Part shown: piece by piece, positions 11,893 to 21,238 of the stretch
How positions within the stretch are numbered: the stretch's first letter is position 1
Layout of the letters: each line of letters opens with the position of its first letter
NCBI GenBank assembly: GCA_029298735.1
Contig: JANSLP010000168.1
Coordinates: 1 to 64,000, forward strand
Length of the DNA: 64,000 bases
Direction: 5' to 3'
Source: Ophiostoma sp. CBS 140.51
Lineage: Eukaryota > Ascomycota > Sordariomycetes > Ophiostomatales > Ophiostomataceae
Made by a program: the position numbers and the translations under genes
The notes under the pieces: model-generated
What the model was told of the DNA's origin: nothing
Databases searched by the model: none
The model's input: only the letters and a program-made list of their open reading frames with translations

Positions 11893-12693
11893 TTACACCT
11901 TCATCCACAGCTTCACGACACCCGTCACGTACTCGGCAATGTCCGACGCGCTCATCTTGGAGTCGCCGTACACGCGGTCCACGAAAGTAATGGGCACCTC
12001 GGCAATCGTGTAGCCCATCGCCTTGGCAGTCACCGCCAGCGCCATCTGCATGCCGAAGCCGCGCACATCCGTGCTCTCAAACAGCTTCTCCAGGACCGAT
12101 CGCTTGTACAGACGGAACGAGCCCGTCAGGTCCGACACACCGGGGCGCAGCACGGTATCGGCAAAGATGTTGGCACCCTTGCTCGTGAGACGGCGGCGCA
12201 GGTCCCAGCCGTGCACGCCACCACCAGGCGCATAACGCGTGCCCGTGACAATGTCGTAGTCAGCCTTGGCCTGGAGGGCAATCATCTGCGGGATGAACTT
12301 GGGGTGGTGCGAAAAGTCGGCGTCCATGATGATGATAAAGTTGCCCTTGGCAAACTGGAGGCCGTGGACGTAGGCAGTGCCAAGACCGAGCTTGCCCGTG
12401 CGGGTCTTGAGGACGACGTGCGGCGCGTAGACCTTGACCAGCTGCTTGGCGACCTCCTGGGTGCCGTCGGGGGAGCCGTCGTCGACAATGATGAGTTCCC
12501 AGTCGATGTTCCTGCACAAGGCGCATGTTAGTTGTGTTCAACCTTGCTCTATCAATCTTCTCCGCCCAAAAACGACTCACTCCTGAGTAAAAGTCCGGTT
12601 CAGCAACCAGGCGACAACGGGCAGGTTCTGGCGCTCGTTGAACGTCGGCAGAATCACCGAGTACTTGTTCTTGTTCTTTGCAGCAGGCGCCAT
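11893..12693 (-). CDS. dpm1: Dolichol-phosphate mannosyltransferase catalytic subunit
   Basis: Two exons, 12693-12581 and 12511-11893, with a 69-nt intron (GTGAGT donor, AACTAAC branch, GTGCAG acceptor), giving 243 residues. It is a GT2 glycosyltransferase that moves mannose from GDP-mannose to dolichol phosphate at the ER. The product is the lumenal mannose donor for N-glycans, O-mannosylation and GPI anchors. Seen: N-terminal YSVILPTFNERQNLP, the nucleotide-binding DDGS at 48-51, and the metal-binding DAD at 101-103 within IIIMDADFSHHP, followed by GTRY and DLTGSFRLY. There is no C-terminal membrane helix (it ends VVKLWMKV). This is the human/fission-yeast type, which needs Dpm2/Dpm3-like partners, unlike the single-subunit budding-yeast enzyme. 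It lies tail to tail with the TRAPPC12-like gene, 165 nt apart. Confidence 0.95.
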
Positions 12694-13740
12694 TGTGAAG
12701 GAGGGATGGAGGTGGTCGGGTGGTGGTTGGTGAAAATATTAGACGGTTGTTGACAAAACGATCGGCAAAGGAGTGTGAGAATCGAAAAGTCGAGAAACGT
12801 CAGAGATCGTGGGATAAAGAAGAGGGAAGGAGCGATCAAAAGCTAATCTCGCGATGTGCAGGGTGTGGTGGTGCAGGTCGGGAAGGTCATGCAGTGTGGA
12901 CAGCTGTTCCCCTTTTTTTGGGTCCTTGGCCAGGGTATTACTGTGTGGTGGTGTTGGAGCTGAACGGTCGCGGCGCGCGCCAGCAAAGCTAGGCCGCCGC
13001 AGGCGGGCTTTCTTCGACGCGTTAGGAACAAGCTCCAGCGCTCTCTCCAGGACGTGTCTCTTATCGTTATCGCAATATTGAAATTGTTCTGGGCCTTTGG
13101 CCAAATCACTTTTGCGTGCCGATCATGTGACACTGTTTGAGCCGTTTCTGCTGAGTGTTCCCCCCCAGACTCTTGAGCCAGGGATCGATCCTGATGCAAT
13201 CCATCGGGCCTTGCAGCTACGATTCCACACCTAGCGTTATTGGCATCCAAGTAAGAGCTCTAAAAGGTTTGAAAGTAGTAAAGTAATGCAGCTCACGCCC
13301 GGATCTTGCGGGAAGAGGACGTGAGGCTCGTTTTTTATTATAAACAGCTATCCAAAACCCAGCCCCTTCTCGTTTCTAAAAGTTTTGCTAAAAGGTTTCC
13401 TGATGAGAATTAAAAAAAACATATAAAGATGTTCGTTTCATGCCGACCAAAAACAAAATCGACGACGAAAGCCAGTCTATGATCCGAATCGACGGAGTAG
13501 TTGTTCGCTCCTGCGCCTAAAACGCCTTTGCGGTCAAGGTATGTGTGTATCCAAAAACGAAGCAAAGCAAAGCAAAAATAAAAGCAATACGCCAAAAAGA
13601 GGAAAGAAAGGGAAAAGGAAATACAAAAACGCGCGTGGTATAATGTTGGTGGGGAAAACGACAACAAAAAGCAGGCATCAAGACGAGCACATCACCGGCA
13701 GCGAATTGGTGCACAGACAACGCAACACACCACGGCAGCT
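12694..13740. other. DPM1 promoter and downstream flank of DUF2985 gene
   Basis: The left part is the upstream region of dpm1. The right part (about 13,390-13,740) is the purine/A-rich 3' flank of the minus-strand DUF2985 gene. No additional gene, RNA or repeat is apparent. Confidence 0.45.
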
Positions 13741-15420
13741 CTACTTCTTGCCGGCCTCGAGATCGGAGTTGTGGTGGTCCTTCTCCTTCGGCTTCTTGCC
13801 CTTGAGGTTGTTGTAGTGGTAGATGCCCAGCTCACGGTCATGAGCCAGCTTGGCGCGGTCCTCGTCAGTCAGCGGCACGCCCTCAATCCCCTTGACCCGC
13901 TTGCCTTCGACAAACATGCCCAAGCCACCGGCAGCGCCAGCACAGCAGCCGAGAGCAACAAACAGACCCGTCGACCACGAAGGCCGATCGTACCGGTTCA
14001 TGCCCCACATGAAGCCAGCAAGGATCGCCTGCAAAAAGGTATTGGCAATGTTCATGCCCAGCACAAACACAATGGCCCAGTGGCGCGTAGGCGGTGCACG
14101 CTCACCTGTCAGTGGCTTGTCGGGGATCTTGGACTCGGGGAAGGGGATGGCGCTGCAGGGTGTCTCGGCAGGCACGTTGCCTGGTCCAGTGGTGATGGGC
14201 AGGTCCTCTGAACCGGGCAGACGCAGCCAGCCGCGATGGACACCTGCCAGACGACGGATTCCCTTCTCGTTCTTGCCGATGCGCCACTGCAAGTAGTAGT
14301 ACATGTCGCGGAAGCGCCAGGGAGCGAGGCCAAAGCCGGTGACACAGAAGAGGCCGTTCAGAATCTGGGAGTCGGTCTCGATCCATTTGCGGCGCGGCGA
14401 GTTGATGTCGTTGCAGGTCGGGTGGCACATGGCCGGGCTGGCATTGCACAGAAGCAAGAACAGCATACCACCCCAGGCCACAATGTTGAGGCCATAAAGC
14501 ACAACGAAGAAGCCGAGTGGTGTCTTTGAGTACTGCCAAAAGGCAATGGCACCGTGGCGGAAGGACGCGCCTTTGGAGTACTTGGGCGGGAAGTGGTAGC
14601 CATTGTCATAGTCGTTGTACAAGTCGGCATCGGCAAGGACATTGGCGGGCGCAGAGTTGCCGTGCCCAGCGACACCATTTCGATGAGGTGCTCCATCGGC
14701 CGACAGTTCGGTTCCTGCTGCTGACATTGTTGGGTGGACAGCAGCATTGGGAGCGGCACCCTCCTTTTGGTGCTTCGCGTCTTCTGTGGCTGCGTTGGCG
14801 CCATATGTTCCAAAGGGGTTATTGTTGTTGACGTCGACGTTGTTGATGCCATTTGCGTATGAGGCAGAGAAGTGTTTCTGTTCATCGAGCGTCTCGAGGG
14901 TACCGTCGCCTCCCTTCGATGGTGTCCTTTGGTTTTGCAGAGGCCTGTTGCGCTCATCGGGATCGCTGGTGGTCGACGAACGAGTGCGCGCAGTGCTGGA
15001 CCGCGAGCGCGCCGCCGTCATCACGGTCGACGTCATGTCTGCAGTGGCGGCCATGAAACCCGGCGGCAGGTTGGACTCCTGAAAGCTCTTGGACAACCTA
15101 CGCGGGATGCTGTCGGAGGAACGCTGGTTCGGGTTGCTGTTGAGGGCGGCGATAGACTCGCGTCTTTCGCGGCCGACAGTGTTACGGCGGTCGCTGAAGA
15201 TTGGCTCGTCGGCGGGAGATGAAGGGGAGGATGGTTCGTTTGTGTTTGTGTTTTTGTTGGAGCTGGTGCCTTTGGAGTAGTCAATGTTGCCAAAAGAGCC
15301 AAAGTTGTTGTTGCTCTGGTCGGCGGACACGGTGCTCATTTCAATACCTGGCGAGACGGTCGCAGCAGGGAAGGGCTCCAAGGGGGAGCTTGGCTCGGTT
15401 GGTTGCCCCATGATGGTCAT
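13741..15420 (-). CDS. DUF2985 / PLAC8-like membrane protein
   Basis: Single coding exon of 560 residues from ATG at 15420; an equally usable ATG lies at 15411. Residues 1-~280 are disordered and Ser/Thr/Asn-rich with basic patches. The C-terminal half has three hydrophobic segments (FFVVLYGLNIVAWGGMLFLL; WAIVFVLGMNIANTFLQAIL; GLFVALGCCAGAAGGLGMFV). Between the first two is the motif I associate with fungal DUF2985 proteins: WIETDSQILNGLFCVTGFGL, then PWRFRDMYYYLQWR. The Lys-rich tail ends EAGKK. The family is a PLAC8-related fungal membrane protein of unknown biochemical role. The frame is open upstream without an ATG; a TTTCCTTTAG at 15434-15425 just before the start could be the acceptor of a 5' UTR intron. 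Confidence 0.85.
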   Translation of the reverse strand: MTIMGQPTEPSSPLEPFPAATVSPGIEMSTVSADQSNNNFGSFGNIDYSKGTSSNKNTNTNEPSSPSSPADEPIFSDRRNTVGRERRESIAALNSNPNQRSSDSIPRRLSKSFQESNLPPGFMAATADMTSTVMTAARSRSSTARTRSSTTSDPDERNRPLQNQRTPSKGGDGTLETLDEQKHFSASYANGINNVDVNNNNPFGTYGANAATEDAKHQKEGAAPNAAVHPTMSAAGTELSADGAPHRNGVAGHGNSAPANVLADADLYNDYDNGYHFPPKYSKGASFRHGAIAFWQYSKTPLGFFVVLYGLNIVAWGGMLFLLLCNASPAMCHPTCNDINSPRRKWIETDSQILNGLFCVTGFGLAPWRFRDMYYYLQWRIGKNEKGIRRLAGVHRGWLRLPGSEDLPITTGPGNVPAETPCSAIPFPESKIPDKPLTGERAPPTRHWAIVFVLGMNIANTFLQAILAGFMWGMNRYDRPSWSTGLFVALGCCAGAAGGLGMFVEGKRVKGIEGVPLTDEDRAKLAHDRELGIYHYNNLKGKKPKEKDHHNSDLEAGKK

Positions 15421-18083
15421 CACTCTAAAGGAAAAAGAGGAGGTGTAATGATGCGCGCATTGGGGGGACGGACCACAGACAGGGGAGGGCTTTTGTGCGT
15501 GGTGGCGAGAATAAGAAAAGAAAAATCGGCACTTTTTCAGTGGGAAAGCCAATCCGGTTAGGCAAAGGGTGCTCGATCAATTCGACGGAAGGACAAGATA
15601 AACAGCCCGTGACGCAATCAACAAACAATTGCTTGGATTGTGGCTCAAAGTGGTGACCAGCCGCACAAAAAACAGGGCAGCCGAAGAGGGCGAAACACAG
15701 GGCGATCTGTGGTTGCAACGGGAGGACTGCAGCGAACACAGCGACACAGAAAGCGAGATACAGGAGGGCGGGAAAAATGAGGAAAGGCCAAGGAAGACAG
15801 ACAAGTAATGGAGGTTTGCAAGATTGAAATGGCAATTGGCAGATTGCAAGATTGGGAAACTGGGACAATATGCGTTCCAGGCGATTAAGGTTATGGGCGG
15901 CTGGGCGGGCAAGGCAGGAGGAGGAGATTAGAGAGGGCTGATAAGGGCAGAGAAGAGCAGGAAAGAGATGAAAAGGGAAAGAACGAGTTGCGTCAGTGGA
16001 TGCACGGGGAAGCGACGATAGGGTCTCGACCAGTCCACACAGGCACGGGATGACGGGGCATTCAAAGAGAGCGGCCAAAGCGGAGCCGGTGGAGGACAGA
16101 GGACAAGACCAGGCGAAGGAAACTGCGATCGATATTCGATGTGCGAGGCTGCCACAAAAGGAACAAAAGCACGGAGGGAATACAGTGAGCGACCTGCCGA
16201 CTTCGTATATCGGAAAGAGGAGAAATAACAGATTTAACAGGAAGGAGCGAAGAAGGGGCGTAAAAGGCACAGTAAAAGTCGAAAATGCGAGAGAAAACGA
16301 AAACGAAAATGCGAAAAACGAGATCGACCGCGGAGAGCAACGTAAGACCGAGCCCGTTTGCGTGCACTGTTGTGCATGTCCCTTTGTTCGTCACCCTCCC
16401 CCAAGCCACTGGAACCTCACCAGTGCTGCCTTGCATCGCCCATTTTGGCTGTGTTTTCCTATCTTCATGTGTTGTTGTTGTGGAGGCTATGTGGAGTCTA
16501 GGGTACATCGGCTAGCACAGCTGCTTGAAGCAGCGGGATTCCCTTTTGTTGGCCGTATGGCCAAGTGGTAGCCTCCATGCGTTAGTTGTTCATGTGTGGT
16601 TCAATCATGCCTGCGGCGTATATTTACGCACTACGACAGCGCTAAAGTCCCGCTAGGTACCTGGCAAAAGGACCTGGCAGCAGCGACAGCGAGGGGACCG
16701 AAGGAAACCAAGGGGGAACTCGAGGGGACTTTGCCGCTGGTTCCAGGGGCACAGCGTGAAATTTTTAGCAGTTTTAGCACTCCCACAAAATCCTACCGCG
16801 CCTGAAATAGCGCTGGGACGTTCCTCGGCAGCCGCTGACCAGTCTGGCACCAGCGCGGATGGGCAAGCCAATCTGGGTTTAGTGGCCTCGGGAAACCCGC
16901 TGAAAACCTGAAAAACTGAAAAACGAGGGACTCTGGCAGTTGCAGTTGGTTCAAGCTGGATAATATGGGGCAAGGGGCGAAAAGGGAAGGAGAAAAATGA
17001 ATGAATGAAAGAAAAGCAGAAAAAGAAGAAAGGAACCACGAAAGAAGGGATAAAGCCGAGGGACACAGCTAACAGAACCTACAACTAGCAGTATACGGTA
17101 AGAAAGTGCAGATAAACATCACATCCTGCACCCCAACACATGTTACCCCAGATGTCAATGGACCCTGTTCAATCATCACAAATGCTGTCATATCACTTTG
17201 TTGGCAGCCATTGCTGTCAGCGTGACACGGTATGAGACAGCGCACACCTCGAAAGTACGGACCGTTGCAGGAGCTCCAAGATCAGGCAGTTTTCTTGCCA
17301 GCGGCCAGCCGTAACAGTGTGCACAAAATTTAAGCGAGTTGACGTCAGCCAGAGATATCCATCGGCCAGAATCAATGACACCGAATTATGTTGTGTTCAA
17401 TGAGGAGCTCCTTATTTGGTGCAATACTGGGTAATCGCAAGAAGTGGACTCTTTGGACTTGGTCAAAGGCTGAATGTGCAAGGTGTGGATGGAAAAGGCT
17501 GAGCCAATCGCATATCAGCCGGCGAAGTAAGATGCAGTACGTCATCAACACAACCACGTGTGGCTCAGTTACGGTAACCAACAACACTCTTAGGTAACAA
17601 CAAGAAAGGAATTGCGTTTTATGATTGATTACCGTTGACCAAATGGTCGAATTTGCAAAGCACTAAACATTCTTTAAAATGATAAGTCGATAAGATGAAA
17701 GGTCAACAAGACAAAAAGGTCAAAATATCAATGTATCAAATAATATTTATGTATCACGTAGTTTTCACGACTTCCCATATTAGCTATTCCATGTTTTTGC
17801 ACAGCTGGCCATTTGGTCGACCGTATTTGATAGGATACATACTCACATAATAGTATCTGGGACAAGATTGTATCATAACGTATTTTGAGATTCAAAGACA
17901 CTGACTTTTGTCTAGAGAAATGCCTACTGGAAAAAAGAAAGAAAGAAAAAAGGAGATGAACAAGAAGATATCAAAGTGAGCCAGCCACTTTGTATTACGG
18001 ATTACTGTACGTCCTACGTCTGCGTGTAAGTTGCTTTTTACGGCAGCCTACTATTACACCTATGTAGCCGCCTCCAGAAGCTT
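15421..18083. other. Gene-poor region upstream of the DUF2985 gene
   Basis: From 15,421 to about 16,330 the minus strand is pyrimidine-rich, which fits a 5' leader of the DUF2985 gene. A tRNA-A-box-like motif lies at 16558-16581 (listed separately). From ~17,600 to 18,000 the sequence is distinctly AT-rich. Open frames in this stretch are low-complexity and not coding-like. Confidence 0.5.
16510..16581 (-). repeat. Short dispersed motif, copy 1 (tRNA A-box-like)
   Basis: On the plus strand, GGCTAGCAC (16510-16518) is followed 40 nt later by a 24-nt element (16558-16581) beginning TGGCCAAGTGGTAGC and ending CATGCG. A second copy at 43586-43622 has the same two blocks with 1 mismatch in the 24-nt element and only 4 nt between them. 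The 35-nt extra insert here contains an inverted repeat, GCTGCTTGAAGCAGC. TGGCCAAGTGG matches the pol III A-box consensus, and GGTTCAATC follows at 16598-16606, resembling a B-box. The arms do not fold into a proper tRNA. Both copies lie upstream of minus-strand genes. Confidence 0.45.
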
Positions 18084-18377
18084 CTAAACATTCTGGAGGT
18101 CGTGCTTCTTCATCCAATTACGGCCCATCTCGGCCTCGACCTCGGCGTAGAGACGCAGGCATTCCGCCTTCTCTGCGTCTGGTGTCAGAGCAGAGTCGTG
18201 GCCCCGACGGAGACGAGCGCCCCCTGCCGCATTGGACAGAATAAATTTCGTCTCCTCGTCGATGCCGGTAAGAAAATCCATGACATTGGTCATCTCCGCC
18301 AACTCTTCGGCACTCGTCGCGATGAGCTGGCTGATGTGGGCGCGCACCACCTTCATCTCGGGCACGTTAAATTCCAT
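18084..18377 (-). CDS. Small protein of unknown function (97 aa)
   Basis: Predicted 97-residue soluble acidic protein from ATG at 18377 to TAG at 18084. The frame opens further upstream but only with a non-ATG codon. It is rich in Glu and Ala with likely helices (EMKVVRAHISQLIATSAEEL; EKAECLRLYAEVEAEMGRNW). There is no signal peptide or membrane segment. Third-position GC bias supports coding. The flanks are AT-rich and non-coding, so the gene stands alone between Sen15 (plus strand) and the DUF2985 upstream region. No family is recognised. It could be a short conserved protein or the remnant of a longer gene. Confidence 0.6.
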   Translation of the reverse strand: MEFNVPEMKVVRAHISQLIATSAEELAEMTNVMDFLTGIDEETKFILSNAAGGARLRRGHDSALTPDAEKAECLRLYAEVEAEMGRNWMKKHDLQNV

Positions 18378-19039
18378 GGTTATAGATGTAGATTGAGAAT
18401 GTGAAAAAATAGACGACAAAGATGAACAATCTCCGAGGCCTACCAGCGAAGAATTAAAAAGTGGCAGAGAAGAACAGAGATAAAATCCCGTTTTACTTGA
18501 TGCTTCCTGTTGGCTGGTGATGCTTGCTAGCTCTTTATTCAGGATACCAACATCAATTTAATGCTTGTCCTTGTCAGGTGATATTCAGTATCTTGCTCAT
18601 TAGACAAAGGCGCAAGTTGTTTTTAGCGAGAACAAAGAAGGATCATAACTGAATAGTATTTCGAATTAAATCCATGATGAAAAAAAACATAGTAAGAAAA
18701 TTGTAACATTAACCAAAACAGGTCCATTATTTTAGTTTATTTAAGGATGAACAACATGAATAACATCGCTTCATTTCGGGCTAGAGAAATCTGTCAGGAA
18801 AAGAAAGAGAAATGTCACAGGAGAATTGGACGAAGCGCATTGAATAGTATTGGGTATTATGTGTACTTAGTGCTCTTCCTCGAACAACTAGTGGGGCAAC
18901 AAAGAGTAGAGTTCGCAACCCGCGCTAAGAAATTACGGTGCACACAGCTTTTTTGTTGTTGGACATCAGGGTTCATTCAACCTCCCATCTTTCACCACCC
19001 CTAGTATTATTTGACGACACAACGACTCTTGTTCCCGTC
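18378..19039. other. Divergent intergenic region, AT-rich
   Basis: This separates the small minus-strand gene from SEN15. It is AT-rich between about 18,540 and 18,780. No RNA gene or named regulatory site is recognised. Confidence 0.45.
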
Positions 19040-19588
19040 ATGAACATTGTCGACGCAACAAAGGCGTCTGTGCCGGCTCCGGTAGCAACGGACCACAGCT
19101 TGGACCGCGACCTGGCCGAAATTGTACGCAACAACCTCGAGAACCAGCAGGACTGGACCGAGATACGTCTTCACGATGGCAGCGAAGATGACCAGAAGCA
19201 CCCCCGCACACTGCTGTCTGGCCTGCCGCCCCGTCGCATGTACATCCACCCAGACGAGCAGATTGCCGTGATGCGCGCTGAGCGGGCACTGGGCCCCGGC
19301 GAACGCATCCCACAGCCGCCCGAGTACGAATGGATTCTGCCCGTGCATCTGGGAGAAACGCCGACGGTTGGCGATTTTGCGGCAATCTTCGACTCGATCA
19401 GTGCGTTGCCTCCCGGTGCGGTCGCTGCAGGAGTTGTTGACACTGCCTCATCTACCGACGTCAACGACTGGAAAGCATGGCGTGGATCACGGCGAGCAAA
19501 ACGGCTGCTGCTGGCCGTCATCCAGGATGACTCGTCCATCGTCTACTATTTTATGCATGACGGCATTGTCAAGCCGAGACAGAATTGA
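19040..19588 (+). CDS. sen15: tRNA-splicing endonuclease subunit Sen15
   Basis: Intronless protein of 182 residues from ATG at 19040 to TGA at 19586. Sen15 is a non-catalytic structural subunit of the Sen2-Sen54-Sen34-Sen15 endonuclease, which cuts introns from pre-tRNAs. Seen: the conserved blocks LHDGSEDDQKHPRTLLSGLP, RRMYIHPDEQIA, EYEWILPVHLGETPTVGDFA, and the C-terminal RRAKRLLLAVIQDDSSIVYY ending MHDGIVKPRQN, which is typical of fungal Sen15. There are no catalytic Tyr/His/Lys triad motifs, as expected for this subunit. The frame is open for 34 codons upstream, but only from a GTG, so the ATG with upstream CGTC context was chosen. Tail to tail with the alcohol dehydrogenase, 171 nt apart. 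Confidence 0.9.
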   Translation: MNIVDATKASVPAPVATDHSLDRDLAEIVRNNLENQQDWTEIRLHDGSEDDQKHPRTLLSGLPPRRMYIHPDEQIAVMRAERALGPGERIPQPPEYEWILPVHLGETPTVGDFAAIFDSISALPPGAVAAGVVDTASSTDVNDWKAWRGSRRAKRLLLAVIQDDSSIVYYFMHDGIVKPRQN

Positions 19589-19759
19589 GGCAACACAAAG
19601 AGATGGATTCAATACGATACAATGAAGAATGTCAATTTGGCAGCAACTACTCGATGGCTATTTTAGATTCCTTCGCCAGGAAATGATAAGCCTCCCTTTG
19701 AACAAGACTGCACGCTCTCGCGTGTCCACCTTCGGCTACACTATCGTGGTATGGCAGCT

Positions 19760-21238
19760 TTACGGAGTGAACACGACCTTCTGCACCTTCATTTTGTCAA
19801 ACAGGTCGTAGCCCTCGACGGCCTCGGCCAGCGGCATGATCTTGTCAAACATGAAGCTGAACTTGTCCTGGTTCTTAGCCAGCACCTCGAGCGCGTCAGT
19901 GAAGATGGAGCGCACCGGGCAGCGGCCCATCTGGACACGGACGTTTTTGCTGCGTCTGTTAGTGGGAGGTTTCAAACTATCGACGACGAGATGGGATAGA
20001 CTTACTTGTACGCCTCATTGCCGGTCCACGGGATCTGGAGAAAGAAGTGTTAGTGGCGGTCAACCTTCCTCGCCTCGCTCGTTATATCACTTCGCTCCCT
20101 TACACGACCTCGCTTCGCTAGATCGTGCTTGGTCGCTCAGTCGTTGACTTACCTCAGCGTTATGCACACCGATCGAGCTAATCACACCAAACGGCCGGAT
20201 CAGGTCAAAGGCCGTCCGCAGCGCTGGGCTCAGACCGACGACCTCAATCACGGCATCGGCACCACGGCCCTCCGTCACCTCCTTCACGCGCTTCAGCATG
20301 CCCTCCTTGTCCTCCAAGAAGTTGAGCGGCTCAGCACCCAGCGACTTGGCCAGCTCCAGACGGCTCGGGACGCTGTCGACAGCAAACAGGTGCTTGGGCT
20401 TGTGCTCGAGCGCGGCGACAATGGCGCACAGGCCGACAGGACCACAGCCGACAACGACGACAGTGGCGTCCGAGGGCTTGACGTTGGGACCCAGCAGACG
20501 GAACGCGTTGCGGGCACCAAAGTAGCCTGTGGGGAAGATGTCGGCCATGAGCACCAGGGCCTTGTTGTCGACATGTGCAGGGGCCGTGACGACAGTGCCG
20601 TCGGCGTGGGGGATGCGGACAAACTCGGCCTGGCCGCCGTCAAGCTTGGGGCAGCCAAACAACAAGCACTCGGTGCAGCGCGACGACATTTCGTTCTTGC
20701 AGTAGAAGCACTCGCTGCAGGAGACAGTGAATGGCGAGACAACCTTGTCGCCGACCTCGACGGACTTGACGGCCGAGCCCTTCTCGGTCACGACGCCGAC
20801 AAACTCATGGCCCATGATGAAGCCTGTGTCGGACGGCTGGTGGCCACGGAAGACATGGAGTTCACTGGATGGTCAGTAGGAGGACACAGCAAACCGGCAT
20901 CTTGAATGCGAAGACAACATACGATCCGCAGAGCGCCGAGGCCTGCACTTTGACAATGACGTCATGGTCGTTCTGGACTGTGAGGCGACAAAGCTGTTAG
21001 AATGGAGATGGACTCGATAAAACGATAAAAGACATCACAGCAAACATCATCACAAAGCTCGATGCGAACAATGCGTGATGCCTCCTCTTTTTCCGCGCCG
21101 TGTCGGCGAAACGGAAGTTCAGAAGATGGGGTACGGCGGTGGCTTCTGCTTCTCCAACTTACGCTGCGGTACCGGCCGGTCCTGGATCGAGACCTTGCCG
21201 GGTCCGTCAAAGACGACGGCCTTCATAGTTGCAGACAT
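19760..21238 (-). CDS. Zinc-dependent alcohol dehydrogenase (MDR family)
   Basis: Five exons: 21238-21163, 20977-20923, 20864-20153, 20034-20006 and 19949-19760. They give 353 residues with no frame conflict; introns are 185, 58, 118 and 56 nt. It is a medium-chain dehydrogenase/reductase that oxidises an alcohol (or reduces an aldehyde) with NAD(P). Catalytic zinc ligands: Cys42 in ALCGS and His63-Glu64 in MGHEFVG. Structural zinc: Cys93, 96, 99 and 107 in the CSECFYCKNEMSSRC segment. A Rossmann motif GCGPVG lies in VVVVGCGPVGLCAIV. The late segment reads IPWTGNEAYNKNVRVQMGRC. Length and motifs fit the fungal formaldehyde/threonine-dehydrogenase-like ADH branch; the exact substrate is not predictable. 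Confidence 0.92.

Noticed and set aside
15425..16270. 281-codon open frame on the minus strand
   Set aside because: It is Leu/Phe/Ser/Pro-rich, as expected from a pyrimidine-rich leader lacking stops by chance. It lies directly upstream of the DUF2985 start.
16551..16617. Possible tRNA gene
   Set aside because: A-box- and B-box-like strings are present, but the D, anticodon and T arms do not pair and only about four acceptor pairs form. Kept only as a motif.
17600..18000. AT-rich block as a RIP-mutated transposon
   Set aside because: No terminal repeats, no transposase remnant and only ~400 nt. Ordinary AT-rich intergenic DNA explains it equally well.
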